Source: Nocardioides panzhihuensis
Lineage (GTDB): Bacteria; Actinomycetota; Actinomycetes; Propionibacteriales; Nocardioidaceae
DNA length: 64,000 nt
Assembly (NCBI RefSeq): GCF_013408335.1
Contig: NZ_JACBZR010000001.1
Coordinates: 4,379,501 to 4,443,500, forward strand
Reading direction: 5' to 3'
Shown here: positions 9,799 through 19,168 of the stretch, one piece after another
Numbering within the stretch: position 1 is the first letter of the stretch
Layout: each line of letters opens with the position of its first letter
Made by a program: the position numbers and the translations under genes
The notes under the pieces: model-generated
The model's database searches: none
Seen by the model: the letters and a program-made list of their open reading frames with translations, nothing else
Told to the model about the DNA's origin: nothing

Positions 9799-11112
9799 AT
9801 GACGACGACCACCGAACCCACGAATACCGACACGCCTCAGACCGGCGGCGGCACCGCGATCTTCGACTCCCTGGAGTCGCAGGTCCGCAGCTACTGCCGC
9901 AGCTGGCCTGCCGTGATGACCCACTCCCAAGGCTCCACCCTCACCAGCGAGGACGGGCGCGAGTTCCTGGACTTCTTCGCCGGCGCCGGCGCGCTCAACT
10001 ACGGCCACAACAACCCCGTGCTGCTGGAGCCGCTGCTCGACTACCTGCGCGAGGGCCGCATCCTGCACTCGCTGGACATGCACACCGGCGCGAAGCGGGA
10101 CTTCCTGCAGGCGTTCTCGGACCTGATCCTCGAGCCGCGCAACCTCGACTACAAGGTGATGTTCCCCGGGCCCACCGGGACCAACTCCGTCGAGGCCGCT
10201 CTCAAGCTGGCCCGCAAGGTGACCGGACGCCAGCACGTGCTGTCCTTCACCAACGCGTTCCACGGGATGACGCTGGGTTCGCTGGCGGTGACCGGCAACT
10301 CGATGAAGCGCAAGGGCGCGGGCATCCCGCTGACCAACAGCTCGAAGATCCCCTACGACGACTACTTCAACGGTGTCGTCGACGACTTCATGTGGCTGGA
10401 GCGGGTGCTCCAGGACAGCGGCTCCGGCGTCGACAAGCCGGCCGCGATCATCGTGGAGTCCGTCCAGGGCGAGGGCGGTCTCAACGCCGCCCGCCTGGAG
10501 TGGCTCAAGGCGCTCTCGGACCTGTGCCGTGAGTACGACATCATCTTGATCGTCGACGACGTGCAGGCCGGCTGCGGGCGTACCGGCACCTTCTTCAGCT
10601 TCGAGGAGGCCGGGTTCTCCCCCGATATCGTCTGCCTGTCGAAGTCGATCTCCGGCTTCGGCCTGCCGATGGCGCTGACCCTGATCCGGCCCGAGCTCGA
10701 CCAGTTCGAGCCCGGCGAGCACAACGGCACCTTCCGCGGGCACAACCTCGCCTTCGTCACCGGCCGGGCAGCGTTGGAGAGGTACTGGGCCGACGACTCC
10801 TTCCAGAAGGAGGTCCAGGCGAAGGCCGTCGAGCTGCGCGAGGGACTGACGAAGATCGCCGAGCGGTACGAGGGTGCGGCCGTCCGCGGTCGCGGCCTGC
10901 TGACCGGCATCGCCTTCCCCGACACCAGCGCGGCCGGGAAGATCGCGACCGCGGCGTACGAGCAGGGTCTGCTGGTCGAGACCTCCGGCCCCGAGGACGA
11001 GGTTCTCAAGACGATGCCGCCGCTGACCATCACCTCCGAGGAGCTCGCCCGCGGTCTCGCCATCCTCGAGGAGGCCACCGCAGCCGTCCTCGGTGACGGC
11101 AACCCGGCCTGA
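9799..11112 (+). CDS. ectB: Diaminobutyrate--2-oxoglutarate aminotransferase
   Basis: A 437-residue class III PLP aminotransferase that converts aspartate semialdehyde to L-2,4-diaminobutyrate with glutamate as donor, the first step of ectoine synthesis. The PLP lysine is Lys282 in [11 protein letters not shown], and the cofactor-binding aspartate is in [12 protein letters not shown]. The ATG at 9799 follows a good ribosome binding site (GGAGG at 9786-9790). The frame is open further upstream, but that part overlaps ectA and is not family-like. It lies 97 bases after ectA and 26 before ectC. Confidence 0.96.
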   Translation: MTTTTEPTNTDTPQTGGGTAIFDSLESQVRSYCRSWPAVMTHSQGSTLTSEDGREFLDFFAGAGALNYGHNNPVLLEPLLDYLREGRILHSLDMHTGAKRDFLQAFSDLILEPRNLDYKVMFPGPTGTNSVEAALKLARKVTGRQHVLSFTNAFHGMTLGSLAVTGNSMKRKGAGIPLTNSSKIPYDDYFNGVVDDFMWLERVLQDSGSGVDKPAAIIVESVQGEGGLNAARLEWLKALSDLCREYDIILIVDDVQAGCGRTGTFFSFEEAGFSPDIVCLSKSISGFGLPMALTLIRPELDQFEPGEHNGTFRGHNLAFVTGRAALERYWADDSFQKEVQAKAVELREGLTKIAERYEGAAVRGRGLLTGIAFPDTSAAGKIATAAYEQGLLVETSGPEDEVLKTMPPLTITSEELARGLAILEEATAAVLGDGNPA

Positions 11113-11138
11113 CCACCCAGATACCGAAACGAGGGAAC

Positions 11139-11591
11139 ATGCGCGTCACCTACCTGGAAGATCTCGCCGACACCGACCGCGACGTACGCGTCGAGTCCGA
11201 GAACGGCAACTGGCGCAGCCGCCGGATCGTCCTGGCCCGCGAGGGGGTCGGCTTCTCCTTCCACGAGACCAACATCCCCGCCGGGACGACGAACGAGTTC
11301 TGGTACGCCAACCACATCGAGTGCGTCTACTGCGTCGGCGGAGAGGGCGAGCTCCTCGACCGCGAGACGGGAGAGACGTACGAGATCCGCGACGGGATGT
11401 GCTACCTGCTCGACAAGCACGACAGGCACACCGTCACCGCCAAGACAGACCTGCGTCTGATCTGCACCTTCAACCCGCCGGTCACCGGCCGCGAGGTGCA
11501 CGACGAGAACGGCGTCTACCCGCTCCTCACCGAGCCCGACGCCACGACCGGCAACACGACCGGCAACACGACAGAGGAGGCAACTGCATGA
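11139..11591 (+). CDS. ectC: Ectoine synthase
   Basis: A 150-residue cupin-fold enzyme that cyclises N4-acetyl-diaminobutyrate to ectoine. The EctC pattern is clear from the N-terminus (MRVTYLEDL) through [32 protein letters not shown] to [20 protein letters not shown]. The C-terminus carries a short extra Thr/Gly/Asn-rich tail with a repeated TGNT motif just before ectD. The last four bases overlap the ectD start (ATGA), so ectC and ectD are translationally coupled. Confidence 0.96.
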   Translation: MRVTYLEDLADTDRDVRVESENGNWRSRRIVLAREGVGFSFHETNIPAGTTNEFWYANHIECVYCVGGEGELLDRETGETYEIRDGMCYLLDKHDRHTVTAKTDLRLICTFNPPVTGREVHDENGVYPLLTEPDATTGNTTGNTTEEATA

Positions 11592-12487
11592 CCGCTGCGA
11601 CCGAACACGTCGAGGACGTGTATCCCACCCGCCTCGAGGAGGGCTTCAGCTCGCTCCCACGCCTGGACCCGGTCGTCTGGGGCACGACGGCCGACGGGCC
11701 GATGGACCAGCAGACGCTCGACTCCTTCGACGAGCGCGGCTATCTGAGCGTCCCCGACCTCATCACGCCTGAGGAGGTCGAGGAGCTGCGCGCCGAGCTG
11801 CGCCGGCTCAGCGACGACCCGGAGACCCGGGCCGACGAGCGCACCATCATCGAACCCGCCTCGCAGGAGGTGCGCTCGATCTTCGAGGTGCACAGGACCA
11901 GCGACGTCGTCGCCCGGCTGGCGGCCGACCCGCGCGTGGTCGGCCGGGCCCGGCAGATCCTCGGCTCGGAGGTCTACATCCACCAGAGCCGGATCAACGC
12001 CAAGCCCGGCTTCGGCGGCGGTGACTTCTACTGGCACTCCGACTTCGAGACCTGGCACGCCGAGGACGGCCTGCCACGGATGCGGACCGTCAGCATCTCC
12101 ATCTCGCTGACGGACAACCACTCCTACAACGGGCCGCTGATGATCATGCCCGGCACGCACAAGACGTACGTCTCGTGCGGGGGCGCCACTCCCGAGGACA
12201 ACTACAAGTCCTCGCTGGTGATGCAGGGCGCCGGGACTCCGGACCAGGAGACACTCACGAAGATGGCCGATACCCACGGGATCGACGTGCTAGCCGGCGC
12301 TGCCGGCAGTGCGATCATGTTCGACTGCAACTGCATGCACGGGTCCAACGGCAACATCACGCCGTACCCCCGCTCGAACGTCTTCCTGGTGTTCAACAGC
12401 GTGGAGAACACCGCGGTCGAGCCGTTCTCGGCCCCGAGGCCGCGGCCAACGTTCATCGGGGCGCGCGACTTCACTCCGGTGGGCTGA
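11588..12487 (+). CDS. ectD: Ectoine 5-hydroxylase
   Basis: A 299-residue Fe(II)/2-oxoglutarate dioxygenase that turns ectoine into 5-hydroxyectoine. The conserved EctD signature [15 protein letters not shown] carries the HxD iron ligands, the second histidine is in CMHGSNGN, and the 2-oxoglutarate region SISISLTDN...[11 protein letters not shown] is normal. Length fits the family. Coupled to ectC by a four-base overlap, it closes the operon and is followed by a strong hairpin at 12502-12530. Its presence means the strain can probably make both ectoine and hydroxyectoine. Confidence 0.96.
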   Translation: MTAATEHVEDVYPTRLEEGFSSLPRLDPVVWGTTADGPMDQQTLDSFDERGYLSVPDLITPEEVEELRAELRRLSDDPETRADERTIIEPASQEVRSIFEVHRTSDVVARLAADPRVVGRARQILGSEVYIHQSRINAKPGFGGGDFYWHSDFETWHAEDGLPRMRTVSISISLTDNHSYNGPLMIMPGTHKTYVSCGGATPEDNYKSSLVMQGAGTPDQETLTKMADTHGIDVLAGAAGSAIMFDCNCMHGSNGNITPYPRSNVFLVFNSVENTAVEPFSAPRPRPTFIGARDFTPVG

Positions 12488-12501
12488 CCGCACCGCCGCC
12501 C

Positions 12502-12530
12502 GGCCGCCGGCCCCCTCGGGGCCGGCGGCC
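12502..12530 (+). terminator. Hairpin after ectABCD
   Basis: A perfect 13-bp stem (GGCCGCCGGCCCC and its complement) with a three-base loop, 15 bases after the ectD stop and without a T tract. The stem is very stable and well placed to end the ect transcript. Confidence 0.7.
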
Positions 12531-12599
12531 AGGCGCATCCTCACGGCGGATCTGGTGCTGCGTACGTCTGGGTGGTCCGGGTCGGCATACTCTGACCCC

Positions 12600-12926
12600 A
12601 TGACACGCACCCGCGCCTTCTCGGGCGCCATGACCGGCGCGGCACTGCTCGCCCTGTCGCTCTCCCTGACGGCCTGCGGCTCGAGCAAGGACTACGTCCA
12701 GGAGAAGACGGTCGAGCGGATCGCGACCGAGCAGCTCACCAACGCCATCGGTGTCACCCCCGAGGACCTCGACTGCCCCGGCGACCTCGAGGGCAAGGTC
12801 GGCACCGAGATGACCTGCGTCCTCACCTCCGACGGCGAGAAGTACGACGCGATCATCACCGTCGACAACGTCGACGGTGAGCGGGTCCGCTTCAAGATCG
12901 ACGTGCCGCCCAACGCCGCGGAGTGA
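12600..12926 (+). CDS. Small DUF4333-like lipoprotein
   Basis: A 108-residue exported lipoprotein. Residues 1-24 form a signal peptide ending in the lipobox LTAC. The mature part, with the motif AIGVTPEDLDCPGDLEGKVG followed by MTCVLTSDGEKYD, resembles the DUF4333 domain of many small actinobacterial surface proteins; two cysteines (one in DCPGD, one in MTCVL) could form a disulfide. Function is unknown. A TACTCT box at 12588-12593, six bases before the ATG, suggests leaderless transcription independent of the ect operon, which ends in a hairpin just upstream. Confidence 0.78.
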   Translation: MTRTRAFSGAMTGAALLALSLSLTACGSSKDYVQEKTVERIATEQLTNAIGVTPEDLDCPGDLEGKVGTEMTCVLTSDGEKYDAIITVDNVDGERVRFKIDVPPNAAE

Positions 12927-12963
12927 TCCCACAGAGCCCCCTGAGCAGATAACCTGTTGAGTC

Positions 12964-13515
12964 GTGTCCCCTCATACGAGGCCTTTCTTCGACCATGTCG
13001 CGCGCGTGTGCGACGGAACGCCCTACAAGGCGACCGAGACCGCGCGTGGGTTCGACATGGCGCTCGACCTGACCAACAACCGCTGGCACTCCAAGTTCCA
13101 GGAAGCCAAGCTGAGCTGGGTCTTCACCTACCACGTGACGATGCCGACGCGGAAGTCCTACGCGATCATCGAGGACACCAGCAGCGTCGTCTGGTTCGCC
13201 GATGAGCCGCACACCCAGAAGACCGGCGTACGCCGCATCGAGGCCGATGACGAGCAGACCGACCAGGGCGTGTGGACCGTGCACGACCCCGAGGCGGTCC
13301 CCGACCTGGACCAGTACCGCTTCGACGCCGAGGAGGGGCGCACGCTGATCACCAGCGTCGCCCGGCTCTACGCGCTCCAGCAGCGCGGCGCCCGACACGA
13401 GGGGACGGCGTTCTCCCTCGCGGTCGGTCTGGTCGTCACGCTGTCGGTGATCGCGACCGTCATCGGAGTCGCGGTGATCCTCAACCTGCTCGGCACCTTC
13501 GGCACGCCGTCGTAA
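12964..13515 (+). CDS. Hypothetical protein with C-terminal membrane anchor
   Basis: A 183-residue protein I do not recognise. Residues 1-150 are soluble and fairly acidic. Residues 150-175 (FSLAVGLVVTLSVIATVIGVA region) form one strong membrane helix close to the C-terminus, so the protein is probably tail-anchored with its bulk in the cytoplasm. The start is a GTG at 12964 with a TAACCT box at 12950-12955, eight bases upstream, consistent with a leaderless transcript. It lies between the DUF4333-like lipoprotein and a MarR gene; the context gives no function. Confidence 0.7.
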   Translation: MSPHTRPFFDHVARVCDGTPYKATETARGFDMALDLTNNRWHSKFQEAKLSWVFTYHVTMPTRKSYAIIEDTSSVVWFADEPHTQKTGVRRIEADDEQTDQGVWTVHDPEAVPDLDQYRFDAEEGRTLITSVARLYALQQRGARHEGTAFSLAVGLVVTLSVIATVIGVAVILNLLGTFGTPS

Positions 13516-13538
13516 CCACATCGCACACACTTTGTGTG

Positions 13539-14033
13539 ATGCTGACCGCCATGGACCCCATCCGTGAGGCGCAACGACAGTGGATCGCGCACGGCTGGGC
13601 AGATGCCGCCGACGGGATGGCGCTGGTGACGTCGCTCGTCCGCGTCCACCAGCTCGTCATGGAGCGCATCGACTCCGCACTGCGCCCCCATGACCTCTCC
13701 TTCGCCCGCTACGAGGTGCTCCGCCTCCTCTCCTTCACCCGAGACGGCCAGCTCCCGATGGCCAAGCTCGGCTCCCGCCTCCAGGTCCACCCCGCCTCCG
13801 TGACCAGCGCCGTCGCCCGGCTGGAGAAGCAGGGCTTCGTACGCCGCAGCCGCACCGCCGACGACGGTCGAGTCGTCCTCGCCGCCATCTCCGACGCCGG
13901 CCGCGAGGCGGTCGAGGCGGCCACGGTCTCGCTCAACTCCGAGGTCTTCGAGAAGCCGGGGATCGAGGACGTACCCGGCCTGACCGGGCTGCTCACCGAG
14001 CTGCGGGCGGCCGCCGGCGACTCGGTCGGCTGA
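13539..14033 (+). CDS. MarR-family transcriptional regulator
   Basis: A 164-residue winged-helix regulator. The MarR fold shows in the sequence LSFARYEVLRLL, the recognition helix LQVHPASVTSAVARLEKQGFVRR and the wing RTADDGRVVLAAIS. The start may be the ATG at 13539 or the one at 13551; both are in frame. Just before it, CACAC-TTT-GTGTG (13526-13538) is a small palindrome that could be an autoregulatory site. The next gene, icmF, is read in the same direction and has its own palindrome, so this protein may regulate it. Confidence 0.88.
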   Translation: MLTAMDPIREAQRQWIAHGWADAADGMALVTSLVRVHQLVMERIDSALRPHDLSFARYEVLRLLSFTRDGQLPMAKLGSRLQVHPASVTSAVARLEKQGFVRRSRTADDGRVVLAAISDAGREAVEAATVSLNSEVFEKPGIEDVPGLTGLLTELRAAAGDSVG

Positions 14034-14097
14034 GCTCCCGCGCTGCGGGGTAGACGTCGCGTACTGGCGCGTATGTGGCGGACGACCTATCCTGGAA

Positions 14098-14117
14098 ATA
14101 CTTGGACGTCCAACTAT
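14098..14117. promoter_or_regulatory. Candidate operator upstream of icmF
   Basis: The perfect 12-bp palindrome TTGGACGTCCAA (14102-14113) is extended by ATA and TAT on the two sides with one mismatched pair, giving a 20-bp symmetrical site 19 bases before the icmF ATG. The adjacent MarR protein or a TetR protein from elsewhere could bind it. Confidence 0.5.
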
Positions 14118-14135
14118 TCCCTGGGAGCACCGCCC

Positions 14136-17100
14136 ATGTCCGACCTCCACATCCCCCAGAACCACGTTCGGATCGTGACCGCGAGCAGCCTCTTCGACGG
14201 TCACGACGCGGCGATCAACATCATGCGCCGGATCCTCCAGGCCCAGGGGTGCGAGGTGATCCACCTCGGCCACAACCGCTCGGTGACCGAGATCGCCGAC
14301 GCGGCCGTCCAGGAGGACGCCCACTGTGTCGCGGTCTCCTCCTACCAGGGCGGCCACGTGGAGTTCTTCGAGTATCTGGTCACCGCGCTCAAGGACCGGG
14401 GCGCCGGTCACATCAAGGTCGTGGGCGGTGGCGGCGGCGTCATCGTGCCCTACGAGATCGAGCGGCTCGCCAACTCCGGCGTCAAGATCTTCTCCCCCGA
14501 GGACGGCCAGCGCTTGGGGCTCCCGGGGATGATCAACACGGTCGTGCGCGACATCGACCGCGACCTGTGGCCCACCTTCAACGTCACCCCCGACGGCGTG
14601 ATCGCGGGCTACGGGCTCGCCATCGGCCGCATGATCACCGGCGCCGAGCAGGGTCGGTTGCCCGAAGACTTCCTGGCGCGCCTGCGGGCGGCAGACCAGG
14701 CGGTCGTGCTCGGCGTCACCGGCACCGGCGGCTCCGGAAAGTCCTCTCTCACCGACGAGCTGGTCCGACGCCTGCGCATCGACCAGGAGGACAAGATCCG
14801 CATCGGCGTGCTCGCCATCGACCCGACCCGCAGGCGCGGTGGCGGCGCGCTGCTGGGCGACCGAATCCGGATGAACTCGCTCGCCGCCATCAGCGACGGC
14901 GGCTCGACGACGTACTACCGGTCCCTGGCTACCCGCGGCAGCCACGAGGTGCCCGAGCACTTCACCGACGTGCTCGCCGTGATGAAGGCGGCCGTGGACC
15001 TCGTCATCGTCGAGACGCCGGGCATCGGCCAGGGCGACACCGGGATCAGCGACTTCGTCGACGTCTCGCTCTACGTGATGACGCCCGAGTTCGGCGCCGC
15101 CTCGCAGCTGGAGAAGATCGACATGCTCGACTTCGCCGACGTCGTGGCGATCAACAAGTTCGAGCGGCGTGGAGCCAAGGATGCGCTGCGTGACGTCTCC
15201 CGGCAGCTCGTCCGCAACCGGGAGGCGTTCACCTCCTCCCCCGACGACATGCCGGTCTTCGGCACCTCGGCCGCCGCCTTCGACGACGACGGCGTCACCG
15301 CGCTCTACCAGCACCTGCGCGGGCTGCTCTCCGACGCGGGGCTCGCGGTCGGCGAGGGCGTCCTCCCCCGCGTCTCGACCCGGCACTCGACCGGCCTCCA
15401 CCCGATCATCCCCGAGAAGCGGGTGCGCTACCTGGCCGACATCGCCGGCGACGTACGCGACTACCACGCCCGCACCGTGGAGCTCGTGGCCGCGGCGCGG
15501 AAGGAGCAGGCCTACGAGATCGTGGCCGAGGACCACCCCGAGCTCGAGGCTCCCGCCTCCGACCTCCCCGACGACCTGCGCGAGCAGCTCTCGTCGTGGG
15601 AGCAGACCAAGGAGACGTACGCCGCCGACGAGGGTGGCCGGACGTCGCTGTCGGGCAACTACATCCCGCGGGTGGCGACCCCCCGCTACACCGACCGCGG
15701 CGAGCTGACCCGGTTCCTGCGCAACGAGAATCTCCCCGGGGTCTTCCCGTTCACCGCGGGCGTCTTCCCCTACAAGCGGGCCAACGAGGACCCGGCACGG
15801 ATGTTCGCCGGCGAGGGTGACCCGTTCCGCACCAACCGCCGCTTCAAGCTGCTCTCCGAGGGCCAGCCGGCGACCCGGCTGAGCACCGCGTTCGACTCGG
15901 TGACGCTCTACGGCCGCGACCCCGACGTACGCCCCGACATCTACGGCAAGGTCGGCACCTCCGGTGTCTCGGTGGCCACGCTCGACGACATGAAGGCGCT
16001 CTACGACGGCTTCGACCTGCTGGCCCCGACGACCTCGGTGTCGATGACGATCAACGGCCCCGCTCCGACGATCCTGGCGTTCTTCCTCAACACCGTGATC
16101 GACCAGGCACGCGAGCGTGGCGTGGACCCGGCGAAGGCGCTGCAGACGGTACGCGGCACGGTGCAGGCCGACATCCTCAAGGAGGACCAGGGCCAGAACA
16201 CCTGCCTGTTCTCCACGGAGTTCTCGCTGCGCTGCATGGCCGACATCCAGGAGTGGTTCATCGAGAACGGCGTACGCAACTTCTACTCCGTCTCGATCTC
16301 CGGCTATCACATCGCCGAGGCCGGGGCGAACCCCATCTCCCAGCTCGCCTTCACGCTGGCCAACGGCTTCACCTACGTCGAGTCCTACCTGGCCCGCGGG
16401 ATGGACATCGACGACTTCGCGCCCAACCTGTCCTTCTTCTTCTCCAACGGGATGGACCCGGAGTACTCGGTCATCGGGCGAGTCGCCCGGCGCATCTGGG
16501 CGGTCGCGATGCGGGACCGCTACGGCGCCTCGGAGCGCTCGCAGAAGCTGAAGTACCACATCCAGACCTCGGGCCGGTCCCTGCACGCGCAGGAGATGGA
16601 CTTCAACGACATCCGCACCACCCTGCAGGCGCTGATCGCGATCTACGACAACGCCCAGTCGCTGCACACCAACGCCTTCGACGAGGCCGTCACGACCCCG
16701 TCCGAGGAGTCGGTGCGGCGCGCGCTCGCGATCCAGCTGATCATCAACCGCGAGTGGGGCATGGCGTTCAACGAGAACCCGCTCCAGGGCTCCTACATCA
16801 TCGACCAGCTCACCGACCTCGTCGAGGAGGCCGTGCTCAAGGAGTTCGACCGGATCTCGGAGCGTGGCGGCGTGCTCGGCGCGATGGAGACCGGCTACCA
16901 GCGCGGCAAGATCCAGGACGAGTCGATGCTCTACGAGCACCGCAAGCACGACGGCACGCTGCCGATCGTCGGGGTGAACACGTTCGTCCGGGACACGAAC
17001 GGCGAGCCGGCCGGCCCCGTCGAGCTCGCCCGGGCGACCGAGTCGGAGAAGAAGTCGCAGCTCGACCGCGTCCACGCCTTCCAGGCTGCCCACGCCAACG

Positions 17101-17252
17101 AGGCCGAGGCAGCCATCGCCCGCCTCAAGCAGGCCGCCACCTCCGAGGAGAACGTCTTCGCCGCGCTCATGGACGCTGCTCGGGTCTGCTCGCTCGGGCA
17201 GGTCACCGAGGCGTTCTTCGAGGTCGGCGGGCAGTACCGCAGGAACGTATGA
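14136..17252 (+). CDS. icmF: Fused isobutyryl-CoA mutase IcmF
   Basis: A 1038-residue adenosylcobalamin-dependent acyl-CoA mutase of the IcmF type, interconverting isobutyryl-CoA and butyryl-CoA or a related branched acyl-CoA. Domain order is diagnostic: B12-binding domain at about residues 8-140 (DGHDAAINIMRRIL, with the cobalt-ligating His), a MeaB-like GTPase chaperone at about 190-420 (P-loop GVTGTGGSGKSS, then VVAINKFERRGAKDA), and the substrate-binding mutase barrel from about 530 (GVFPFTAGVFPYKR) to the end. The ATG at 14136 follows GGAG. It is likely monocistronic. Precise substrate (isobutyryl, isovaleryl or pivalyl) cannot be decided by eye. Confidence 0.93.
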   Translation: MSDLHIPQNHVRIVTASSLFDGHDAAINIMRRILQAQGCEVIHLGHNRSVTEIADAAVQEDAHCVAVSSYQGGHVEFFEYLVTALKDRGAGHIKVVGGGGGVIVPYEIERLANSGVKIFSPEDGQRLGLPGMINTVVRDIDRDLWPTFNVTPDGVIAGYGLAIGRMITGAEQGRLPEDFLARLRAADQAVVLGVTGTGGSGKSSLTDELVRRLRIDQEDKIRIGVLAIDPTRRRGGGALLGDRIRMNSLAAISDGGSTTYYRSLATRGSHEVPEHFTDVLAVMKAAVDLVIVETPGIGQGDTGISDFVDVSLYVMTPEFGAASQLEKIDMLDFADVVAINKFERRGAKDALRDVSRQLVRNREAFTSSPDDMPVFGTSAAAFDDDGVTALYQHLRGLLSDAGLAVGEGVLPRVSTRHSTGLHPIIPEKRVRYLADIAGDVRDYHARTVELVAAARKEQAYEIVAEDHPELEAPASDLPDDLREQLSSWEQTKETYAADEGGRTSLSGNYIPRVATPRYTDRGELTRFLRNENLPGVFPFTAGVFPYKRANEDPARMFAGEGDPFRTNRRFKLLSEGQPATRLSTAFDSVTLYGRDPDVRPDIYGKVGTSGVSVATLDDMKALYDGFDLLAPTTSVSMTINGPAPTILAFFLNTVIDQARERGVDPAKALQTVRGTVQADILKEDQGQNTCLFSTEFSLRCMADIQEWFIENGVRNFYSVSISGYHIAEAGANPISQLAFTLANGFTYVESYLARGMDIDDFAPNLSFFFSNGMDPEYSVIGRVARRIWAVAMRDRYGASERSQKLKYHIQTSGRSLHAQEMDFNDIRTTLQALIAIYDNAQSLHTNAFDEAVTTPSEESVRRALAIQLIINREWGMAFNENPLQGSYIIDQLTDLVEEAVLKEFDRISERGGVLGAMETGYQRGKIQDESMLYEHRKHDGTLPIVGVNTFVRDTNGEPAGPVELARATESEKKSQLDRVHAFQAAHANEAEAAIARLKQAATSEENVFAALMDAARVCSLGQVTEAFFEVGGQYRRNV

Positions 17253-17276
17253 CCAACCCCGCTGATCGAGCCGCCG

Positions 17277-17438
17277 CGCTGGTCGAGCCGGATTCGTGAG
17301 GTACGAACGAATCCGTGTCGAGACCAACACAGCCCTTCTCGCGCGACGAGGGGACCGTGTTGGTCTCGACACGCCTCCGCCTAGCGGCTCCGGCGGCTCG
17401 ACCAGCGGAGGAGCCAGCGGCTCGACCAGCGGAGGAGA
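17277..17438. repeat. Nested palindromic element, copy 1
   Basis: An outer inverted repeat of 14 bases (CGCTGGTCGAGCCG at 17277-17290, complement at 17394-17407) encloses an inner perfect inverted repeat of 17 bases (CGTGTCGAGACCAACAC at 17314-17330, complement at 17357-17373). Inside the left half is a further 8-bp palindrome (17290-17297 with 17307-17314). The right end is duplicated: a 21-bp unit at 17393-17413 recurs at 17417-17437. The element fills the space between icmF and the next gene. The same design recurs at 30329-30456. Confidence 0.8.
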
Positions 17439-17441
17439 GAC

Positions 17442-18194
17442 ATGGACGACCTAGGCACTCCGTACGACGGCCCGCGCCCCGCGACGCGGGTGGTCTCGCT
17501 CGTCCCGTCGCTGACGGAAGCCCTCGTCTCGGTCGCGGCGGACCGGGTCGTCGGCGCCACGGACTGGTGCACGCATCCGGCGGACCTCGACGTTCCTCGC
17601 GTACGCGGGACCAAGAACCCCGATCTGGCCGCGATCGCGACGCTGGCGCCGGACGTCGTGGTGGCCAACAAGGAGGAGAACCGGGAGCTCGACGTGCGCC
17701 GGCTGCGAGAGCGGGGCGTACGGGTCTGGGTCACGGACATCGAGACGGTCCCGGACGCCATCGGCGCGATGGAGCGGCTCCTCGACGGGCTCGGCTGGGA
17801 CCGCCCGGACTGGCTCGTGGAGGCCCGCCGGCTCTGGTGCGGGCCGCTCCCCCGGGTCACCCGGCGGGTCGCGGTGCCGATCTGGCGCGACCCGTGGATG
17901 GTGGTCGGCTCACGGACCTTCACCGGCGACCTGCTGCGGCGCCTGGGCTGGGAGAACGTCTTCGACACCACCGCGCTCAACCCGTCCGAGGACCGCTATC
18001 CGCACGTCGAGCTGACCGAGATCGACGGAGCCGGAGCGGACGTCGTGCTGCTGCCCGACGAGCCGTACGTCTTCACGGCCGAGGACGGCCCGGAGGCCTT
18101 CACCCACACCCCGACCGAGCTGGTCAGCGGCCGGCTGATCACCTGGTACGGCCCGAGCCTCGTCGAGGCTCACCTGCTCCATCGCTCGGTCTGA
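17442..18194 (+). CDS. Helical-backbone metal-receptor (BtuF-like fold) protein
   Basis: A 250-residue protein of the cobalamin/iron-chelate binding-protein superfamily, with characteristic pieces VVSLVPSLTEALVSV, GTKNPDLAAIATLAPDVVVANKEEN and MVVGSRTFTGDLLRRLGWENVF. There is no signal peptide or lipobox, so it is probably cytoplasmic and not a classical ABC binding protein. No permease or ATPase is nearby. The neighbour icmF needs cobalamin, so a B12-related role is an attractive but unproven idea. Its ribosome binding site (GGAGGAG at 17431-17437) is formed by the end of the palindromic repeat. Its last 25 bases overlap the 3' end of cydB on the other strand. Confidence 0.75.
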   Translation: MDDLGTPYDGPRPATRVVSLVPSLTEALVSVAADRVVGATDWCTHPADLDVPRVRGTKNPDLAAIATLAPDVVVANKEENRELDVRRLRERGVRVWVTDIETVPDAIGAMERLLDGLGWDRPDWLVEARRLWCGPLPRVTRRVAVPIWRDPWMVVGSRTFTGDLLRRLGWENVFDTTALNPSEDRYPHVELTEIDGAGADVVLLPDEPYVFTAEDGPEAFTHTPTELVSGRLITWYGPSLVEAHLLHRSV

Positions 18195-19168
18195 GTGAGC
18201 CGGAACAGCAGGACCAGCGGAGGTCCGACCACGACCCCCGCGATCGCGACGGCCACCAGCAGCGCCCTCAGGGTCGCGTCGGCGCCGCCCGCATCGGCGA
18301 GAAGGACCTCGTCGACCAGGAGCCACGGATACTGGCCGACTCCCCAGCCGGAGATCACGGTGGCCACCGCGATCAGGGCCGGAAGCCGGGCGAGCGCAAA
18401 ACGGTCCGTCCAGACCAGCCACAAGGTGGCGACGCCGGCCAGGAACGAGCAGATGATCAGCGGCGCTGCCTGTCGCTCCAACCCGTCGGCCAACGTCGGG
18501 GCGTCGATCTGGATCGGGATCAACGCGATGAAGACGACCAGTCCGGTGGCGAGCCCGACGCCGAGGGTCCGGGTCCGCAGGGTCGAGGCCAGATCGGGCT
18601 TCCCGGCACGTACGGCATCGGCACAGAGGAACACGCCGGCCAGGAAGGCACAGGTGCCGACGGCGATGATCCCTCCGAAGACCGAGGTGGGGTTCACCCA
18701 CGACGACCAGCGATCGCCGTATCCCTCGGCAGGCACTCGGCCCGAGGCGATCGCGCCGGCGACGGTCCCCAGGAAGAACGGCGTGATGATCGAGGAGACC
18801 GCGAAGACGACCCCGAACGTACGAGCCTGCGACAGCGTCGCGGAGTACTTCCGGAAGGCGAACGACGCTCCGCGCAGCACGATGCCGAGCAGCGCCAGCA
18901 GCAACGGCACGATCAACGTCGTCATCACGGCGGCGAACGACTCCGGGAACGCGGTCCACCACACGACCAGGCAGTAGATCAGCCAGACATGGTTCACCTC
19001 CCACACCGGGCCGATGCTGTGATCGACCAGCGTGCGAACCTCTGCACCCCGCCGCGCTCCACCGGCAGTGAGGTCGAAGAAGCCCGACCCGAAGTCGGCT
19101 CCGCCGAAGAGCGCGTACGCCAGGACCCCGACGAACAACGCAGCGGCGACCGCCACCTCCAGACTCAT
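18170..19168 (-). CDS. cydB: Cytochrome bd-type oxidase subunit II
   Basis: A 332-residue membrane protein of the CydB family with eight or nine hydrophobic helices, starting AAALFVGVLAYALFGGADFGSGFFDL, the conserved first helix with the FGGADFG motif. With CydA it forms a terminal oxidase that takes electrons from quinol to oxygen. The ATG overlaps the cydA stop by one base (TGATG), so the two are translationally coupled. The 3' end overlaps the convergent gene by 25 bases. cydC/D assembly transporter genes are not visible in the window. Confidence 0.9.
   Translation of the reverse strand: MSLEVAVAAALFVGVLAYALFGGADFGSGFFDLTAGGARRGAEVRTLVDHSIGPVWEVNHVWLIYCLVVWWTAFPESFAAVMTTLIVPLLLALLGIVLRGASFAFRKYSATLSQARTFGVVFAVSSIITPFFLGTVAGAIASGRVPAEGYGDRWSSWVNPTSVFGGIIAVGTCAFLAGVFLCADAVRAGKPDLASTLRTRTLGVGLATGLVVFIALIPIQIDAPTLADGLERQAAPLIICSFLAGVATLWLVWTDRFALARLPALIAVATVISGWGVGQYPWLLVDEVLLADAGGADATLRALLVAVAIAGVVVGPPLVLLFRLTQTERWSR

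Noticed and set aside
13368..17372. A very long open frame on the minus strand opposite icmF
   Set aside because: It is a by-product of high GC content: the plus strand carries a full IcmF with all catalytic motifs, and the minus-strand translation is low-complexity Arg/Asp/Val/Leu sequence.
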